In this document: piece after piece, positions 31,690 to 42,148 of the stretch
Numbering within the stretch: position 1 is the stretch's first letter
Layout: every line of letters begins with the position of its first letter
Assembly: GCA_020152595.1 (NCBI GenBank)
Contig: JAIGNY010001477.1
Coordinates: forward strand, 819,001-883,000
Length of the DNA stretch: 64,000 nucleotides
Direction of reading: 5' to 3'
DNA from: Chiridota heheva
Lineage: Eukaryota > Echinodermata > Holothuroidea > Apodida > Chiridotidae
Made by a program: the position numbers and the translations under genes
The notes under the pieces: model-generated
What the model was told of the DNA's origin: nothing
Seen by the model: only the letters and a program-made list of their open reading frames with translations
The model's database searches: none

Positions 31690-32065
31690 GATAGCATCAC
31701 CCAGTCAACTTAACCATCTCTTTGAATACACCTTTTGTTCTTTTTAATTAGTGTGATATAATTCAACCTCTGTGGCACAATATGAAGTCGATATGCTGTC
31801 TCATTGATCAATTGATTGATTGTAACTTAACCTTCTCTTTAAATACACATATTGTTCTCTTTAATTAGTGTGATATAATTCAACCTCTGTGGCACAATAT
31901 GAAGTCGTTATGCTGTCTCATTGATCAATCGATCAATCGATCGATTGTAACTTAACCTTCTTTTTAAATTCACATATTGTTCTCTTTAATTAGTGTGATA
32001 TAATTTAAGCTCTGTGGCACAATACAAAGTCGATATGTTGTCTTACCAATCAAGTACTTGTTCAA
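31690..32065 (+). repeat. Three tandem copies, about 123 bp, of a retroelement-like tail
   Basis: Copies begin at about 31707, 31828 and 31951 and share CTTTAATTAGTGTGATATAA, TTCAACCTCTGTGGCACAAT, ATGAAGTCG and GCTGTCTCATTGATCAAT, with GATT/GATC runs between them. CAACCTCTGTGGCACAATAT resembles TAACCTCTCAGGCACAATTT of LINE family R, so these may be tails of a related element. Confidence 0.75.
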
Positions 32066-32165
32066 TCCTTTAATCAATCAAATCAATCATTTTTTATGAA
32101 ATATATTGTTAAGGATTTTAGATGCTCTTGGGCCTGAAAGCAAATTACAGTACAGTTAACTTAGT

Positions 32166-32458
32166 TAACTCCCATCAAGCCTCAAGGGCTTATAAAGCCG
32201 TTGCTTATACCCGGTGTCTATGTTGCTAAGTGTACGAGAGTACATGACTCCCCTGGATGGGACACTAGTCCATAGCAGGTTAACTTCCCAGCCGAAACTG
32301 GTATTCATTTCAAGTCTGAGTGAACTGGAGCTAATGGTATATTTTATAATAAAATTTCTCACTTAAGGACACAGTACAGCACCCTGGCTGGTTTCGATCC
32401 TGGTACCTTTTGAGTACGAGACCGAATTCCTAAATACTGGGCTACTGTACTCCCAGAT
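32166..32458 (-). mobile_element. SINE-2 relative, antisense
   Basis: On the minus strand it starts GGAGTACAGTAGCCCAGTAT, has a B-box-like GGATCGAAACC, then CTGTGTCCTTAAGTGAGAAA, CCAGTTCACTCAGACTTGAA, GGGAAGTTAACCTGC and CATCCAGGGGAGTCATGTAC. Same architecture as 43925-44190: tRNA-like head, GTGTCCTTAAG core, GGGGAGTTAA block. Confidence 0.82.
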
Positions 32459-32688
32459 CAATGCAGTACCCCATGTGTTTGTGTTGCGTACTAAGAACAA
32501 ATATTTTGCCTACTTGGAGGAATGAAAAAAGATTCGCTGTTTGTTACGTAAGGCTAATTATTGTTTTGGTAATGATGATTTTGTAATAAAAACAAGATAA
32601 AGAAGTCAAAAAATATTGCTTTTTAATGAAATATTTACCTCATATTAATTAAGGTAAAACCAAACATTGATAATTTGGGTTTAATATC

Positions 32689-32937
32689 TGGATAGTTAGT
32701 TAACAAATAAGTGAAGCTTTTTATCTGATAGTTAGTTAACAAATAAGTGAAGCTTTTATCTGGACAGTTAGTTAACAAATATGTGAAGATTTTTCTGGAT
32801 AGTTAGTTAACAAATAAGTAAAGCTTTTATATGGATAGTTAGTTAACAAATAAGTGAAGCTTTTATATGGATAGTTAGTTAACAAATAAGTGAAGCTTTT
32901 ATCTGGATGATTAGTTAACAAATAAGTAAAGCTTTTG
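32689..32937. repeat. Minisatellite, 36-bp unit
   Basis: About seven copies of GGATAGTTAGTTAACAAATA, AGTGAAGCTTTTATCT, with indels in the left copies. It ends about 56 nt before exon M. Minus-strand periodic frame YLLTNYPYKSFT is a repeat artefact. Confidence 0.95.
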
Positions 32938-32993
32938 CAAATACGCATCTTAGATAAAACTAATATTTTGCATGGTATTTTATCTTTTGTCAG

Positions 32994-33042
32994 CTGATAC
33001 TTTGCCAATGCCCTGTCATGAGTTCTGCTGTCAAGGAGCAAG
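32994..33042 (+). CDS. MED14: MED14 exon M (49 nt)
   Basis: Reads LILCQCPVMSSAVKEQ and ends in phase 1 with G. It aligns to vertebrate ELVFANCPLNGTSTREQG. The acceptor is ATCTTTTGTCAG and the donor is AAG/GTAATT. Phases fit exons L and N. Confidence 0.9.
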
Positions 33043-33534
33043 GTAATTTGAATGTTTGTTTGTTGGTTACAGTCAGTTTTCATTGTGTATGGACATCTAC
33101 ATTCTTGGACAAAACTGTCAGAACAGTTCAGCATCGCAAAGAGCTAAATATTGAATGTTTAAATTCTGTATTATTTCCTTCCTAGATTTTTTTAACTCCC
33201 TACTCCTCCCACGATTTTAACTCCCCACCCCTCCCTTGATTTTTATCTCCCCACCCCCTCTCTTGATTTTTTAAATCCCCACTCCTCCCTCCTTTCCAAT
33301 CTTGGATATTTTGTGTTTAGCATAATTTCAAGAATAAGAAACAAACATTTACAATGGTCAACATTGAATGGTGTTGATAGGGGAGGGGTTAAGTTGTTGA
33401 GGTATGGTAGGAGACATTGGGGACATTAAGGAAATTATGGAAATGTCCTTAGAATAAAAGGATAGTATTTAAAAATGATGCAATACATATCAAAGAACCA
33501 CCAAGAAAAATTGCCATAATTTATGATGTATGGA

Positions 33535-33727
33535 TGTTGAATAATCAAGAGTAGAAAAGCATGCTGCATAATGGAGAATAGAAAAGCATGTTGAATAATC
33601 AAGAATAGAAAAGCATGTTGAATATTCAAAAATAAAAAAGCATGTTGAATAATCAAGAAAAGAAAAGCATGTAAAATAATAAAGAATAGAAAAGCATGTT
33701 GAATAATTAAGAGTAGAATTGCATGTT
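33535..33727. repeat. Minisatellite, 27-bp unit
   Basis: About seven copies of AAGCATGTTGAATAATCAAG, AATAGAA. The preceding intron 33180-33300 has CTCCCCACTCCTCCC-type pyrimidine repeats. Confidence 0.93.
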
Positions 33728-33883
33728 CACAAAAGCAATACAATATGGAACGCCAATTTGGCATAATAATTAATAGCATCAGACTTTTTTCAATTGCATC
33801 TGAGTATAACTGATTGCATTTTTTCAACACATAACACTCACTGATGTCCATTGCTTATTACTTTTGTTCATGGTATTTTTGTC

Positions 33884-34210
33884 ATGCACTTGTCAATTAT
33901 GTGACTCACCCCTACACCCCCGAACAAGACGAGTCATTGCACCAAAGTGGGTGACCAAAACATATATATTGACATACAACTCAGTCACTTAGGTGACTGA
34001 TACTTTTTGTGAAATGACTTACCCCAAATCACTCACCTCTGTACAAAGTCAATGGGTCTGAAGTTAATTGACTCACCCCAGAGTCACTCTGGTGACTGAC
34101 AAGTTGGTACAATGACACACATGTAAGTCACTGTTTCATATGTCATTGACTGACCTTTGACTGACATTGCCAGGGGTAGTAGGGGTGAGTTATACAACTG
34201 ACAAGTGCAT
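33884..34210 (+). mobile_element. MITE family C with about 33-bp inverted ends
   Basis: Left end ATGCACTTGTCAATTATGTG, ACTCACCCCTAC; right end GTAGGGGTGAGTTATACAAC, TGACAAGTGCAT. Internal palindromes include CAGTCACTTAGGTGACTGA and GAGTCACTCTGGTGACTGA. No coding capacity. A second copy, left end deleted, lies at 49269-49568. Confidence 0.85.
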
Positions 34211-34380
34211 TAAGCGCATCGTACGAAAGTCAATCACACTTTGTTAAATGTATCTGACGCATTGCAAACCTATTTCATTTGGTGTTTGTTGCTGGTGCAT
34301 AGGCTAGGCCCCTGTATGTTGTGCAAAAACAAATTTAAGACTACGTAGGCTTGTTAGCGAGGGTGTGCATTTGACAAAAG

Positions 34381-36339
34381 TGTGATGTGTTGAACAGAAG
34401 GCGATGTGATATTCAAAAGTGTGATGTGTTGAACGGAAGGCGATTTGATGTTCAAAAGTGTGATGTGTTGAACGGAAGGCGATTTGATGTTCAAAAGTGT
34501 GATGTGTTGAACGGAAGGCGATGTGATATTCAAAAGTGTGATGTGTTGAACGGAAGGCGATTTGATGTTCAAAAGTGTGATGTGTTGAACGGAAGGCGAT
34601 GTGATGTTCAAAAGTGTGATGTGTTGAACGGAAGGCGATTTGATGTTCAAAAGTGTGATGTGTTGAACGGAAGGCGATATGATGTTTAAAAGTGTGATGT
34701 GTTGAACGGAAGGCGATGTGATGTTCAAAAGTGTGATGTGTTGAACGGAAGGCGATTTGATGTTTAAAAGTGTGATGTGTTGAACGGAAGGCGATGTGAT
34801 ATTCAAAAGTGTGATGTGTTGAACGGAAGGCGATTTGATGTTCAAAAGTGTGATGTGTTGAAGGGAAGGGGATGTGATGTTAAAAAGTGTGATGTGTTGA
34901 ACGGAAGGCGATTTGATGTTAAAAAGTGTGATGTGTTGAACGGAAGGCGATTTGATGTTCAAAAGTGTGATGTGTTGAACGGAAGGCGATGTGATATTCA
35001 AAAGTGTGATGTGTTGAACGGAAGGCGATTTGATGTTCAAAAGTGTGATGTGTTGAACGGAAGGCGATTTGATGTTCAAAAGTGTGATGTGTTGAACGGA
35101 AGGCGATATGATGTTTAAAAGTGTGATGTGTTGAACGGAAGGCGTGTGATGTTCAAAAGTGTGATGTGTTGAACGGAAGGCGATTTGATGTTTAAAAGTG
35201 TGATGTGTTGAACGGAAGGCGTGTGATTTTCAAAAGTGTGATGTGTTGAACGGAAGGCGATTTGATGTTCAAAGTGTGAGTGTTGAAGGGAAGGGGATGA
35301 TGTTAAAAGTGTAATGTGTTGAACGGAAGGCGATTTGATGTTAAAAAGTGATGTGTAGAACGGAAGGCGATTTGATGTTCAAAAGTGTGATGTGTTGAAC
35401 GGAAGGCGATGTGATATTCAAAAGTGTGATGTGTTGAACGGAAGGCGATGTGATATTCAAAAGTGTGATGTGTTGAACGGAAGGCGATTTGATGTTCAAA
35501 AGTGTGATGTGTTGAACGGAAGGCGATGTGATATTCCAAAGTGTGATGTGTTGAGCGGAAGGCGTGTGATATTCCAAAGTGTGATGTGTTGAGCGGAAGG
35601 CGTGTGATATTCAAAAGTGTGATGTGTTGAACGGAAGGCGATGTGATATTCAAAAGTGTGATGTGTTGAACGGAAGGCGATGTGATGTTCAAAAGTGTGA
35701 TGTGTTGAACGGAAGGCGATGTGATATTCCAAAGTGTGATGTGTTGAACGGAAGGCGATGTGATATTCCAAAGTGTGATGTGTTGAACGGAAGGCGATGT
35801 GATATTCGAAAGTGTGATGTGTTGAACGGAAGGCGATGTGATATTCAAAAGTGTGATGTGTTGAACGGAAGGCGATGTGATATTCAAAAGTGTGATGTGT
35901 TGAACGGAAGGCGATGTGATATTCAAAAGTGTGATGTGTTGAACGGAAGGCGTGTGATATTCAAAAGTGTGATGTGTTGAACGGAAGGCGTGTGATATTG
36001 AAAGTGTGATGTGTTGAACGGAAGGCGATGTGATATTCAAAAGTGTAATGTGTTGAACGGAAGGCGATGTGATGTTCATAAGTGTGATGTGTTGAACGGA
36101 AGGCGATGTGATGTTCAAAAGTGTGACGTGTTAAATGGAAGGCGATGTGATGTTTAAAAGTGTGACGTGTTGAATGGAAGGCGATGTGATATTCAAAAGT
36201 GTGATGTGTTGAACGGAAGGCGATGTGATATTCAAAAGTGTGACGTGTTGAATGGAAGGCGATGTGATATTCAAAAGTGTGACGTGTTGAATGGAAGGCG
36301 ATGTGATGTTTAAAAGTGTGACGTGTTGAATGGAAGGCA
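34381..36339. repeat. Minisatellite, 39-bp unit, about 50 copies
   Basis: Unit TGTGATGTGTTGAACGGAAG, GCGATGTGATATTCAAAAG. Variants at three positions (GATTTGATGTTC, GATGTGATATTC, GATGTGATGTTT) form blocks: mixed variants at 34.4-35.3 kb, mostly GATGTGATATTC at 35.4-36.0 kb, and AATGGAAGG/GACGTG variants at the right end. Several units lack 2-3 nt (GGCGTGTGAT), so the 13-residue periodic frames on both strands break and shift. Not coding. Confidence 0.97.
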
Positions 36340-36441
36340 TAATATCACAAAACTTATTTCATCTATTTTCAATTAAAAACACAAAGAGGAACTGCCTCTG
36401 CAATTTAAGTATGAAAACAAAGCCACACACTACGACACACC

Positions 36442-36518
36442 CAGTCCTGTGCAGCGGTTAGCGTTCGGGAAGTTCATGTGAATGGCTCGGGTTCGAAACC
36501 GAGCTGGATGCGCGGCTT
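36442..36518 (+). mobile_element. tRNA-like sequence, probably SINE head or tRNA pseudogene
   Basis: Contains GTGCAGCGGTTAGCGTTC (A-box-like) and CTCGGGTTCGAAACCGAG (B box with a perfect CTCGG/CCGAG stem, but an 8-nt loop). The acceptor arms I can propose do not pair. Recognisable internal polymerase III promoter sequences, but not a convincing functional tRNA. Confidence 0.5.
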
Positions 36519-36519
36519 T

Positions 36520-37606
36520 GTTTTTCCACGAGTAATTACAGCAGTGATTATTAATTGTTTTCATTGTTTTTGCATGTTTTGCTTTGAGGAAAAAATTTAG
36601 ACTGGTATCAGTGGAAAAGAATTTTCACAAACAATTTAAATATGTAAAAAAAATCCTCCATTTTCATTATACACAAGAAATAATACAAGCTCCAAAAAAG
36701 AGAACAATTTTTACCTAATTTTGCCTAAAATTTACAAATTTTCATATTTGTGCCCAAATTTTCTTTAATTTGAATCTTTTATTGAAAAGTTTATTGTCTT
36801 AGCATTCATATAAACCTAACTTGTAGTGGTAGAAAACGAAAAGAAAGTTGTAAAAATAAATTTTGAAAAAAAAAAGTTGGGAAAAATTGCCGTCACATTT
36901 TGAATACGCTGAGCATTTAAGGGTTAAGCCACAAAATCGTACAAGAAAAATACATAAAGACTGAGGAATCTGAGGCTATGACATCACAACTAGTCTGATT
37001 TTAGTCATAACTTTAAACTTTAATATCTCCTTAACAGAATAAGATTTTTGAATGCTTTCTCCACCATTTCATTTCTTTTGAATTCCTCTTTCGCATGAGA
37101 TGGACTTACCTGAACTAATCATTTGATTATTTTCTTCTCAAAACTTGATGACTGTCTTGGGAGTTGTGCTATGAAATGATGTAAAATAGTTACTTACTCC
37201 GAAGTTAGATTTTGATCTGTAAAGTACCATTATGAGGTCATCTGATATACCAGGCCTCGAAATAAGTACTGTTCCAAAAAAGAATTACGTGTCATCTATG
37301 CTGTCTTGGTCTCTGTAAAATTTAAAATTCTGGTCAAAATTTCTTTGCCTCTAATTACATTGGAAACAACATAATATGATCCTAGTAATTCAAGCAATTA
37401 AAATTCACTGATCTGAGAACATATCTGGCACGAATACCACAATTAGAAAAAAAAGTTAATGAAATACACAAACTTATTTTGGAATGTGAGTCAGTACCAC
37501 ACATATCTCTTACAAATGTTTCATATCCCATGGACAGAGAAAGATTTTTAATGCTTGATCACGAAACTTATCCTTTATAATTTTGTCTCTCACCATCTTG
37601 TCCTAG
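36520..37606. other. Intron; MITE-T right end at 36925-37130
   Basis: 36925-37130 has CTGAGGCTATGACATCACAA, TCTCCTTAACAGAATAAGAT, CACCATTTCATTTCTTTTGA and CTGAACTAATCATTTG, a right half of family T. The remainder, 36520-36920 and 37130-37600, is AT-rich; 36720-36910 resembles 7620-8110. Confidence 0.55.
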
Positions 37607-37872
37607 AACCAGCCCATGAAGTATACTTCACCTATGAGGTTCCAAGCCAAGACTCTGTCGTGGATCTATTTTTACAAGACTGGGAAGCTATTGCCCATCT
37701 ATATCAGCTTGTCATGGGATTACCCGATGTGCTCCCATATGTCACTCTACCCTCGGCGTCACGAGGGAGCTGGCTGCAAGAACATTCTCTAGCCTACAGT
37801 ATTTTGATCGATATTGTGTCCTACACCTACAAGAAAATCACCATTGCGTATAATAAGGACAAGAGTCATGTG
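37607..37872 (+). CDS. MED14: MED14 exon N
   Basis: A 266-nt exon reading (E)PAHEVYFTYEVPSQDSVVD, LFLQDWEAIAHLYQLVMGLP, DVLPYVTLPSASRGSWLQEH and SLAYSILIDIVSYTYKKITI, then AYNKDKSHV. Matches vertebrate [41 protein letters not shown] and VRVYNYRKLILCYG. The acceptor is CATCTTGTCCTAG and the donor is GTG/GTATGT. It enters in phase 1 and exits in phase 0. Confidence 0.97.
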
Positions 37873-38209
37873 GTATGTCAAGGTTTTTCGAACCAATTTT
37901 TTTGAAGCGATTAGTATCACTTAGGGCAAAAATAGATAAGAGTGGTTTAAAAAATTCTTAAAAACCTGGAAGTTGAAAAATAGATAGATTGGTTAAAAAG
38001 TTCTTACAAATCTTGAAGTTAGTGAAATAATTCATTCCTTTCCAGGCCACAACGCCCACAAGTCTGGCGCTTTTCACTAGTTTTTGTGATTAACCCTTGA
38101 CAATTGCGTTTGGTTTGTGGTCGCAACTCAAAAAAACTTTTGATCATGTTCCCTCATTTCTAAAATTTTGATTGATTAAATTGTTATGTTACTTGCCAGT
38201 AGTACAAAA

Positions 38210-38730
38210 ACCTGTTTTTAATTATAATTTTAAATTAAAAAATTAATTTTATGAAAATTTTAATTTTTTATTCAAAAGCACAAAAAAGTATTGAAAGTAA
38301 AGAAAAATAAATTAATGAAATATTGCATAATTTTTTTCAAATATACCCTACTTTAATAACTTTTGGATAATTATTTTAAAAGCCAGTAATTTTAGGGCAG
38401 AAAGGAATCAACCAATTATTTCCAGTTAATTTCTTATTCAAAGAAACTTTTACATAAACATTTGCAATGGTGTTTTGTCAGGTCTAAAGTGTTTTGACAT
38501 CATAAAGTGTTTATTTCTCTTAAGATTAAGATTTATCATATTTGTAAAAAAGTTTTAAAATGACCATTGGGACAGGAATTGAAATGTTTGAAAATCCATA
38601 TTTAATCAATCAATCAATCAATGATCAATCAACAATCAGTGATTTATTTGCCAAACACCAAAACAGTTTTGTACTAACCTTGGCTCTAAAAGTATGCTCT
38701 TTTAAATGAAAAAAAAGTTTTACAAAAAAA
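38210..38730 (+). mobile_element. Dispersed element family G (inverted to 13980-14745)
   Basis: Shares CCTACTTTAATAACTTTTGG, CATAAACATTTGCAATGGTG, GACATCATAAAG and TAAAAGTATGCTCTTTTAAA with the other copies. Its terminal GATGGGAATATTAC passes directly into the 38730-39930 array. Another partial copy is at 39200-39420. Confidence 0.6.
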
Positions 38731-39912
38731 GATGGGAATATTACAAAGGAAAAAACCATGGTCAGGCATAGGTTACAAAAAACATGAAAATATTACAAAA
38801 AACATGTTGAATACTACAACAATAAAAAAATGTAGGAATAGTAGAAACAGTTTGAAAACCATGGGAATATTATCAAAAAAAACAAGGATTTTAAAATATT
38901 CGTTGCGAATGGGAAAACCATGGGAATTATTACATTTTAAAAAACCATGTTTTTTGAACCTTTATAGAAAAAAACATAACAATAGTACAAAAACCATGTT
39001 GATATGTTATTACCAGGAGATAAAAACATAAGAAAAGTACAAAAAAGAATAAGAAAACATTACAAAAAACAACACATTCTGGGAATATTACAAAAAAATC
39101 ATTGGGAATATTACAAAAACTTTGTTAGGAATATTAAAAAAACCATGAGAATATTAAAAAACATGCCAAATATTAAAAACGTTTGGAATATTGTTTGAAT
39201 GCTTTAAAACAACCAATTACCGTTCAAAGAAATACATAAACATTTGCAATGGAATTGTCTTTATGACATCAAACACGAATTCATCATACTGTAAAAAACT
39301 TTAAAATGCAATTGGGAAATCTTTAAAATCCATATTTTCTGAATGGAATATGATATTAATCTGATTTTATATTAACCTGGCTCTAAAAGTATGCTCTTTT
39401 AAATGAAATTTCACAAAAAACCATGGGAGTATTACAAAAAACCATGGCAATATTGCAAAAAACATGTAATTTTTTAAAAAAACATGGAATATTACACACA
39501 AAAACACGGGAAAAAAAACATGGGAATATTACAAAAAACATGGAATATTACACAAAAAACATGGGAATATGGGTACAAAAACCATGAGAATATTACAAAA
39601 AACCATGGGAACATAAGAATAGTACAAAAACCATGGAATATTACAAAAAACCATGGGAATATAACAAAAAATCATGGGAATATTACAAAAAAAAATGGGA
39701 ATATTACAAAAACCATGGAATATTACAAAAACCATGGAAATATTACAAAAAACATGGGAATATTACAAAACACCATGGGAATATTACAAAAAACCATGGA
39801 ATATTACAAAAAACATGGGAATATTACAAAAAAACATGGGAATATTACAAAAAAACCATGGGAATATTACAAAAAACCATGGGAATATTACAAAAAACCA
39901 TGGAATATTTCT
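38730..39912. repeat. Minisatellite, 19-21-bp unit (CCATGGGAATATTACAAAAA)
   Basis: A loose array at 38730-39200 and a dense one at 39410-39912, with the family G fragment between. Each unit carries CCATGG and AATATT palindromes. Poly-A length differs between units, so frames shift; the Asn/Thr/Lys-rich open frames are artefacts. Confidence 0.95.
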
Positions 39913-39987
39913 TGAATACTTTAAAAACTAGAAGCCAGAAATCCCATCAAAATTTGGTCAAAACTGGACTATTTTATAGCTCTTCAA

Positions 39988-40085
39988 AATTTCAAGCCTA
40001 CCTCTGGAATGATCTAACCTCTCAGGCATAATTTGACCCTCACTCTTGTGGTGACATTAAGCCCTCATCAAACAAACAAACAAGC
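39988..40085 (+). mobile_element. LINE family R, extreme 3' end
   Basis: CTACCTCTGGAATGATCTAA, CCTCTCAGGCATAATTTGAC, GACATTAAGCCCTCATCAAA and a CAAA tail. Sense orientation. Confidence 0.85.
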
Positions 40086-40304
40086 CTAACCATTAAACCA
40101 AATTGTAGTTTTATGATGACATGAGTTCATTTCTCATGTTGGTTTAGATCACTTTTATCTGTCTGTCCTAATAGGTTGAAGGAGTGCGGCTGACACTCGA
40201 CTATGACCTACTTAAACTTGGTCTCAACTTATTTTATGGGAGAGGTTGTTCTCAAAGTCACCACTGTATGAATTTGAATAACATCCGTAAATGCCTTGGG
40301 ACAT

Positions 40305-40593
40305 TTTAAGCGCGTTTTCAAAAAAGTGCTGGTAGAGTAAGGGTTAAGCAGCCCGCGACAAGTGTGCCAAATCAAATATATATGCAGCATGATCCCGGTG
40401 GGCAGCCCACCGGATCACTGAAGCGGAACGAGCCCAACTCTGCTGCTTGGAAGACAAGAGGACCCTTCAATAATCAGCCTGTGCTTAACCCTTACTCCAC
40501 CACGCAGTGATATTATTGCCATTTTGGGTGCCCCATCTTTGATCCCGCCTCCCAAGCGCGTTTTCAAAGAAGTGCTCGTAGAGTAAGAGTTAA
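40305..40593 (+). mobile_element. Composite TTAA MITE family P, second copy
   Basis: Truncated first unit ending GTGCTGGTAGAGTAAGGGTT, AA (40347); spacer AGCCCGCGACAAGTGTGCC to AGCCTGTGCTT; second unit TTAACCCTTACTCCACCACG to GTAGAGTAAGAGTTAA (40485-40593). Same order and orientation as 26602-26943. It ends 32 nt before exon O. Confidence 0.85.
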
Positions 40594-40625
40594 ACAAACA
40601 TGGATGTTGCTTTAACTTTTTGCAG

Positions 40626-40857
40626 GTTACCATTTGGTGGGACACCGCAAGAAAGGAGTTCAAACTGGCTTTTAGCGCCCTCGGATCGCACGCCACGACC
40701 AACTGCCACGGGCTGCTCGCACACAACCTTCAGCAAGAGCTGAACGAGCACAAGATGTTGGCGCGTCTGATGATGATCCTGTGTATCACGCAAGCACCTC
40801 TTCCAAGCAATCTGCAAGTTGCCACTCATGCCTGTGTTGAGATCAGTAACCAATGGG
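40626..40857 (+). CDS. MED14: MED14 exon O
   Basis: A 232-nt exon reading VTIWWDTARKEFKLAFSALG, SHATTNCHGLLAHNLQQELN, EHKMLARLMMILCITQAPLP and SNLQVATHACVEISNQW, ending in phase 1. Matches vertebrate [41 protein letters not shown] and LLQVLFDTQAPLNAI. The acceptor is TTTTTGCAG and the donor is GGG/GTGAGA. Confidence 0.96.
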
Positions 40858-41477
40858 GTGAGAGTTTTTGTGGTTAATTTTTTGCTTTCCTTTTTTTGAA
40901 TGTACATCCATAAAGTGTTTGAAGAATGATGGACAGGTAGCAACATTGTGAGCTTTGGACAAAAATATGATGTAAACCATGAAAATAGCAAATGGTTCAT
41001 CAAATTTGGTTTAAAATCGAGCATTTGTAACATTTTGCATTTTAAGGCCTGAGTGTAATTAATGTCTGAAAATATTAGCATTATGACCAGACATTTTAAA
41101 GTGCATGATACAGGAAAATAAGAGAAACATATAACTGTAATGAACTATTTACAATGAAATTCAGAAATATGGTTGCAAAATGTTTTTTGAATTTACATAA
41201 GTTAAGTAAACTGCTGCAAATTTGCATATTAGTTAAAAGCCACAGAGTTTTACCACTATGTTGATTGAAGAAGTCTGGATTTGTTAGCAAAATGACAAGA
41301 CATGTTTACATTGCATGATAAAAGGACAATATTAGAAAAACAAAAATTTGAAGAAAACAATGTCATATCTTGTTCTGTTCAGGACATATTGAAAAAGTTA
41401 AAAGAGTTCCTAAGGTTTGCTTAAAATGACTGGTATAGAAGTCTCTTTACATTATGTTCAAAATATATAGGGCTCCT

Positions 41478-42023
41478 TTAAGGGATTAGTTCAGGGGTCA
41501 AACAAGTTCAACTTATATGAAAGAGGACTTCAAACAAAACAAAATGGTGCCAGAAAGCATTCAAAAATCTTATTCCGTTAAGGAGATAATCAAGTTAAAA
41601 GTTCTGTATCATTTGTGGAGAAATGACTGGAAACAGACTAGTTGTGATGTTACATTCTCATATTCCTCGAAGGCTTTATGTATTCTTTCATATATTTTCA
41701 TGCAATTCTCTGGTTTAAAAACCAATGGATATGTTGGGAAAGATTTAAAACAGAATCTAGTAAACATAATTATAATTTACCACCTGAAGAAAGTTTGAGG
41801 GTAAATCAAAGTTTTTAAAACCAATTTTCTTTAAAATGCATTAACAATTGTAAAGAAAGTGAAGAAGAGGGGGACAACCTTGCATAGTAGAATAATACAC
41901 CATTTGTTTCTACTTAGATAAGACATGGGGATGTTGAAGCAGTTTTTTTGTCACCATTTTGTTTCTATTACAGTCCTCTTTAACATAGGATAAATTTGCT
42001 TGGCCACTGAACTAATGATTTAA
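41478..42023 (+). mobile_element. TTAA-flanked MITE family T, full-length reference copy
   Basis: Left TTAAGGGATTAGTTCAGGGG, then CTTATATGAAAGAGGACTTC, AACAAAATGGTG. Right CACCATTTTGTTTCTATTAC, AGTCCTCTTTAACATAGGAT, then CCACTGAACTAATGATTTAA. The two ends are inverted over about 70 bp and bounded by TTAA. About 545 bp; no transposase. It ends 27 nt before the candidate micro-exon. Confidence 0.88.
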
Positions 42024-42049
42024 TGCAATCTAATGATCATTACTTATAG

Positions 42050-42076
42050 GTTTCTGTATCAAATGCTATAACAAAA
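42050..42076 (+). CDS. MED14: Candidate MED14 micro-exon P, out of phase by one base
   Basis: A 27-nt stretch between TTACTTATAG and GTAAGTTC. Read from exon O in phase 1 it gives GFCIKCYNK, in the place where vertebrates have LGLTQRTNTAYQC. It would exit in phase 1, but exon Q must be entered in phase 0. One A fewer in ACAAAA would restore the frame. It may be a sequencing or assembly error, a polymorphism, or a wrong exon call. Confidence 0.4.
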
Positions 42077-42148
42077 GTAAGTTCATTTTTTTCAACTTTT
42101 AATTTCTCCACCAATTTGCGACATATGCCATCCTCTTTTCTCGTGCAG

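Noticed and set aside
34354-36118. 241- and 271-codon minus-strand ORFs with LNITSPSVQHITL repeats
   Set aside because: Produced by the 39-bp unit (multiple of three). Units with 2-3 nt losses shift the frame, and no flanking unique coding sequence exists.
36442-36518. Functional tRNA gene
   Set aside because: A- and B-box-like sequences exist, but acceptor arms do not pair and the T loop is 8 nt; more likely SINE- or pseudogene-derived.
40175-40310. Possible MED14 exon after CTAATAG, reading VEGVRLTLDYDLLKLG
   Set aside because: Exons N and O join in phase 0 and are contiguous in the family alignment; this frame has no match to MED14 and no good donor in phase.
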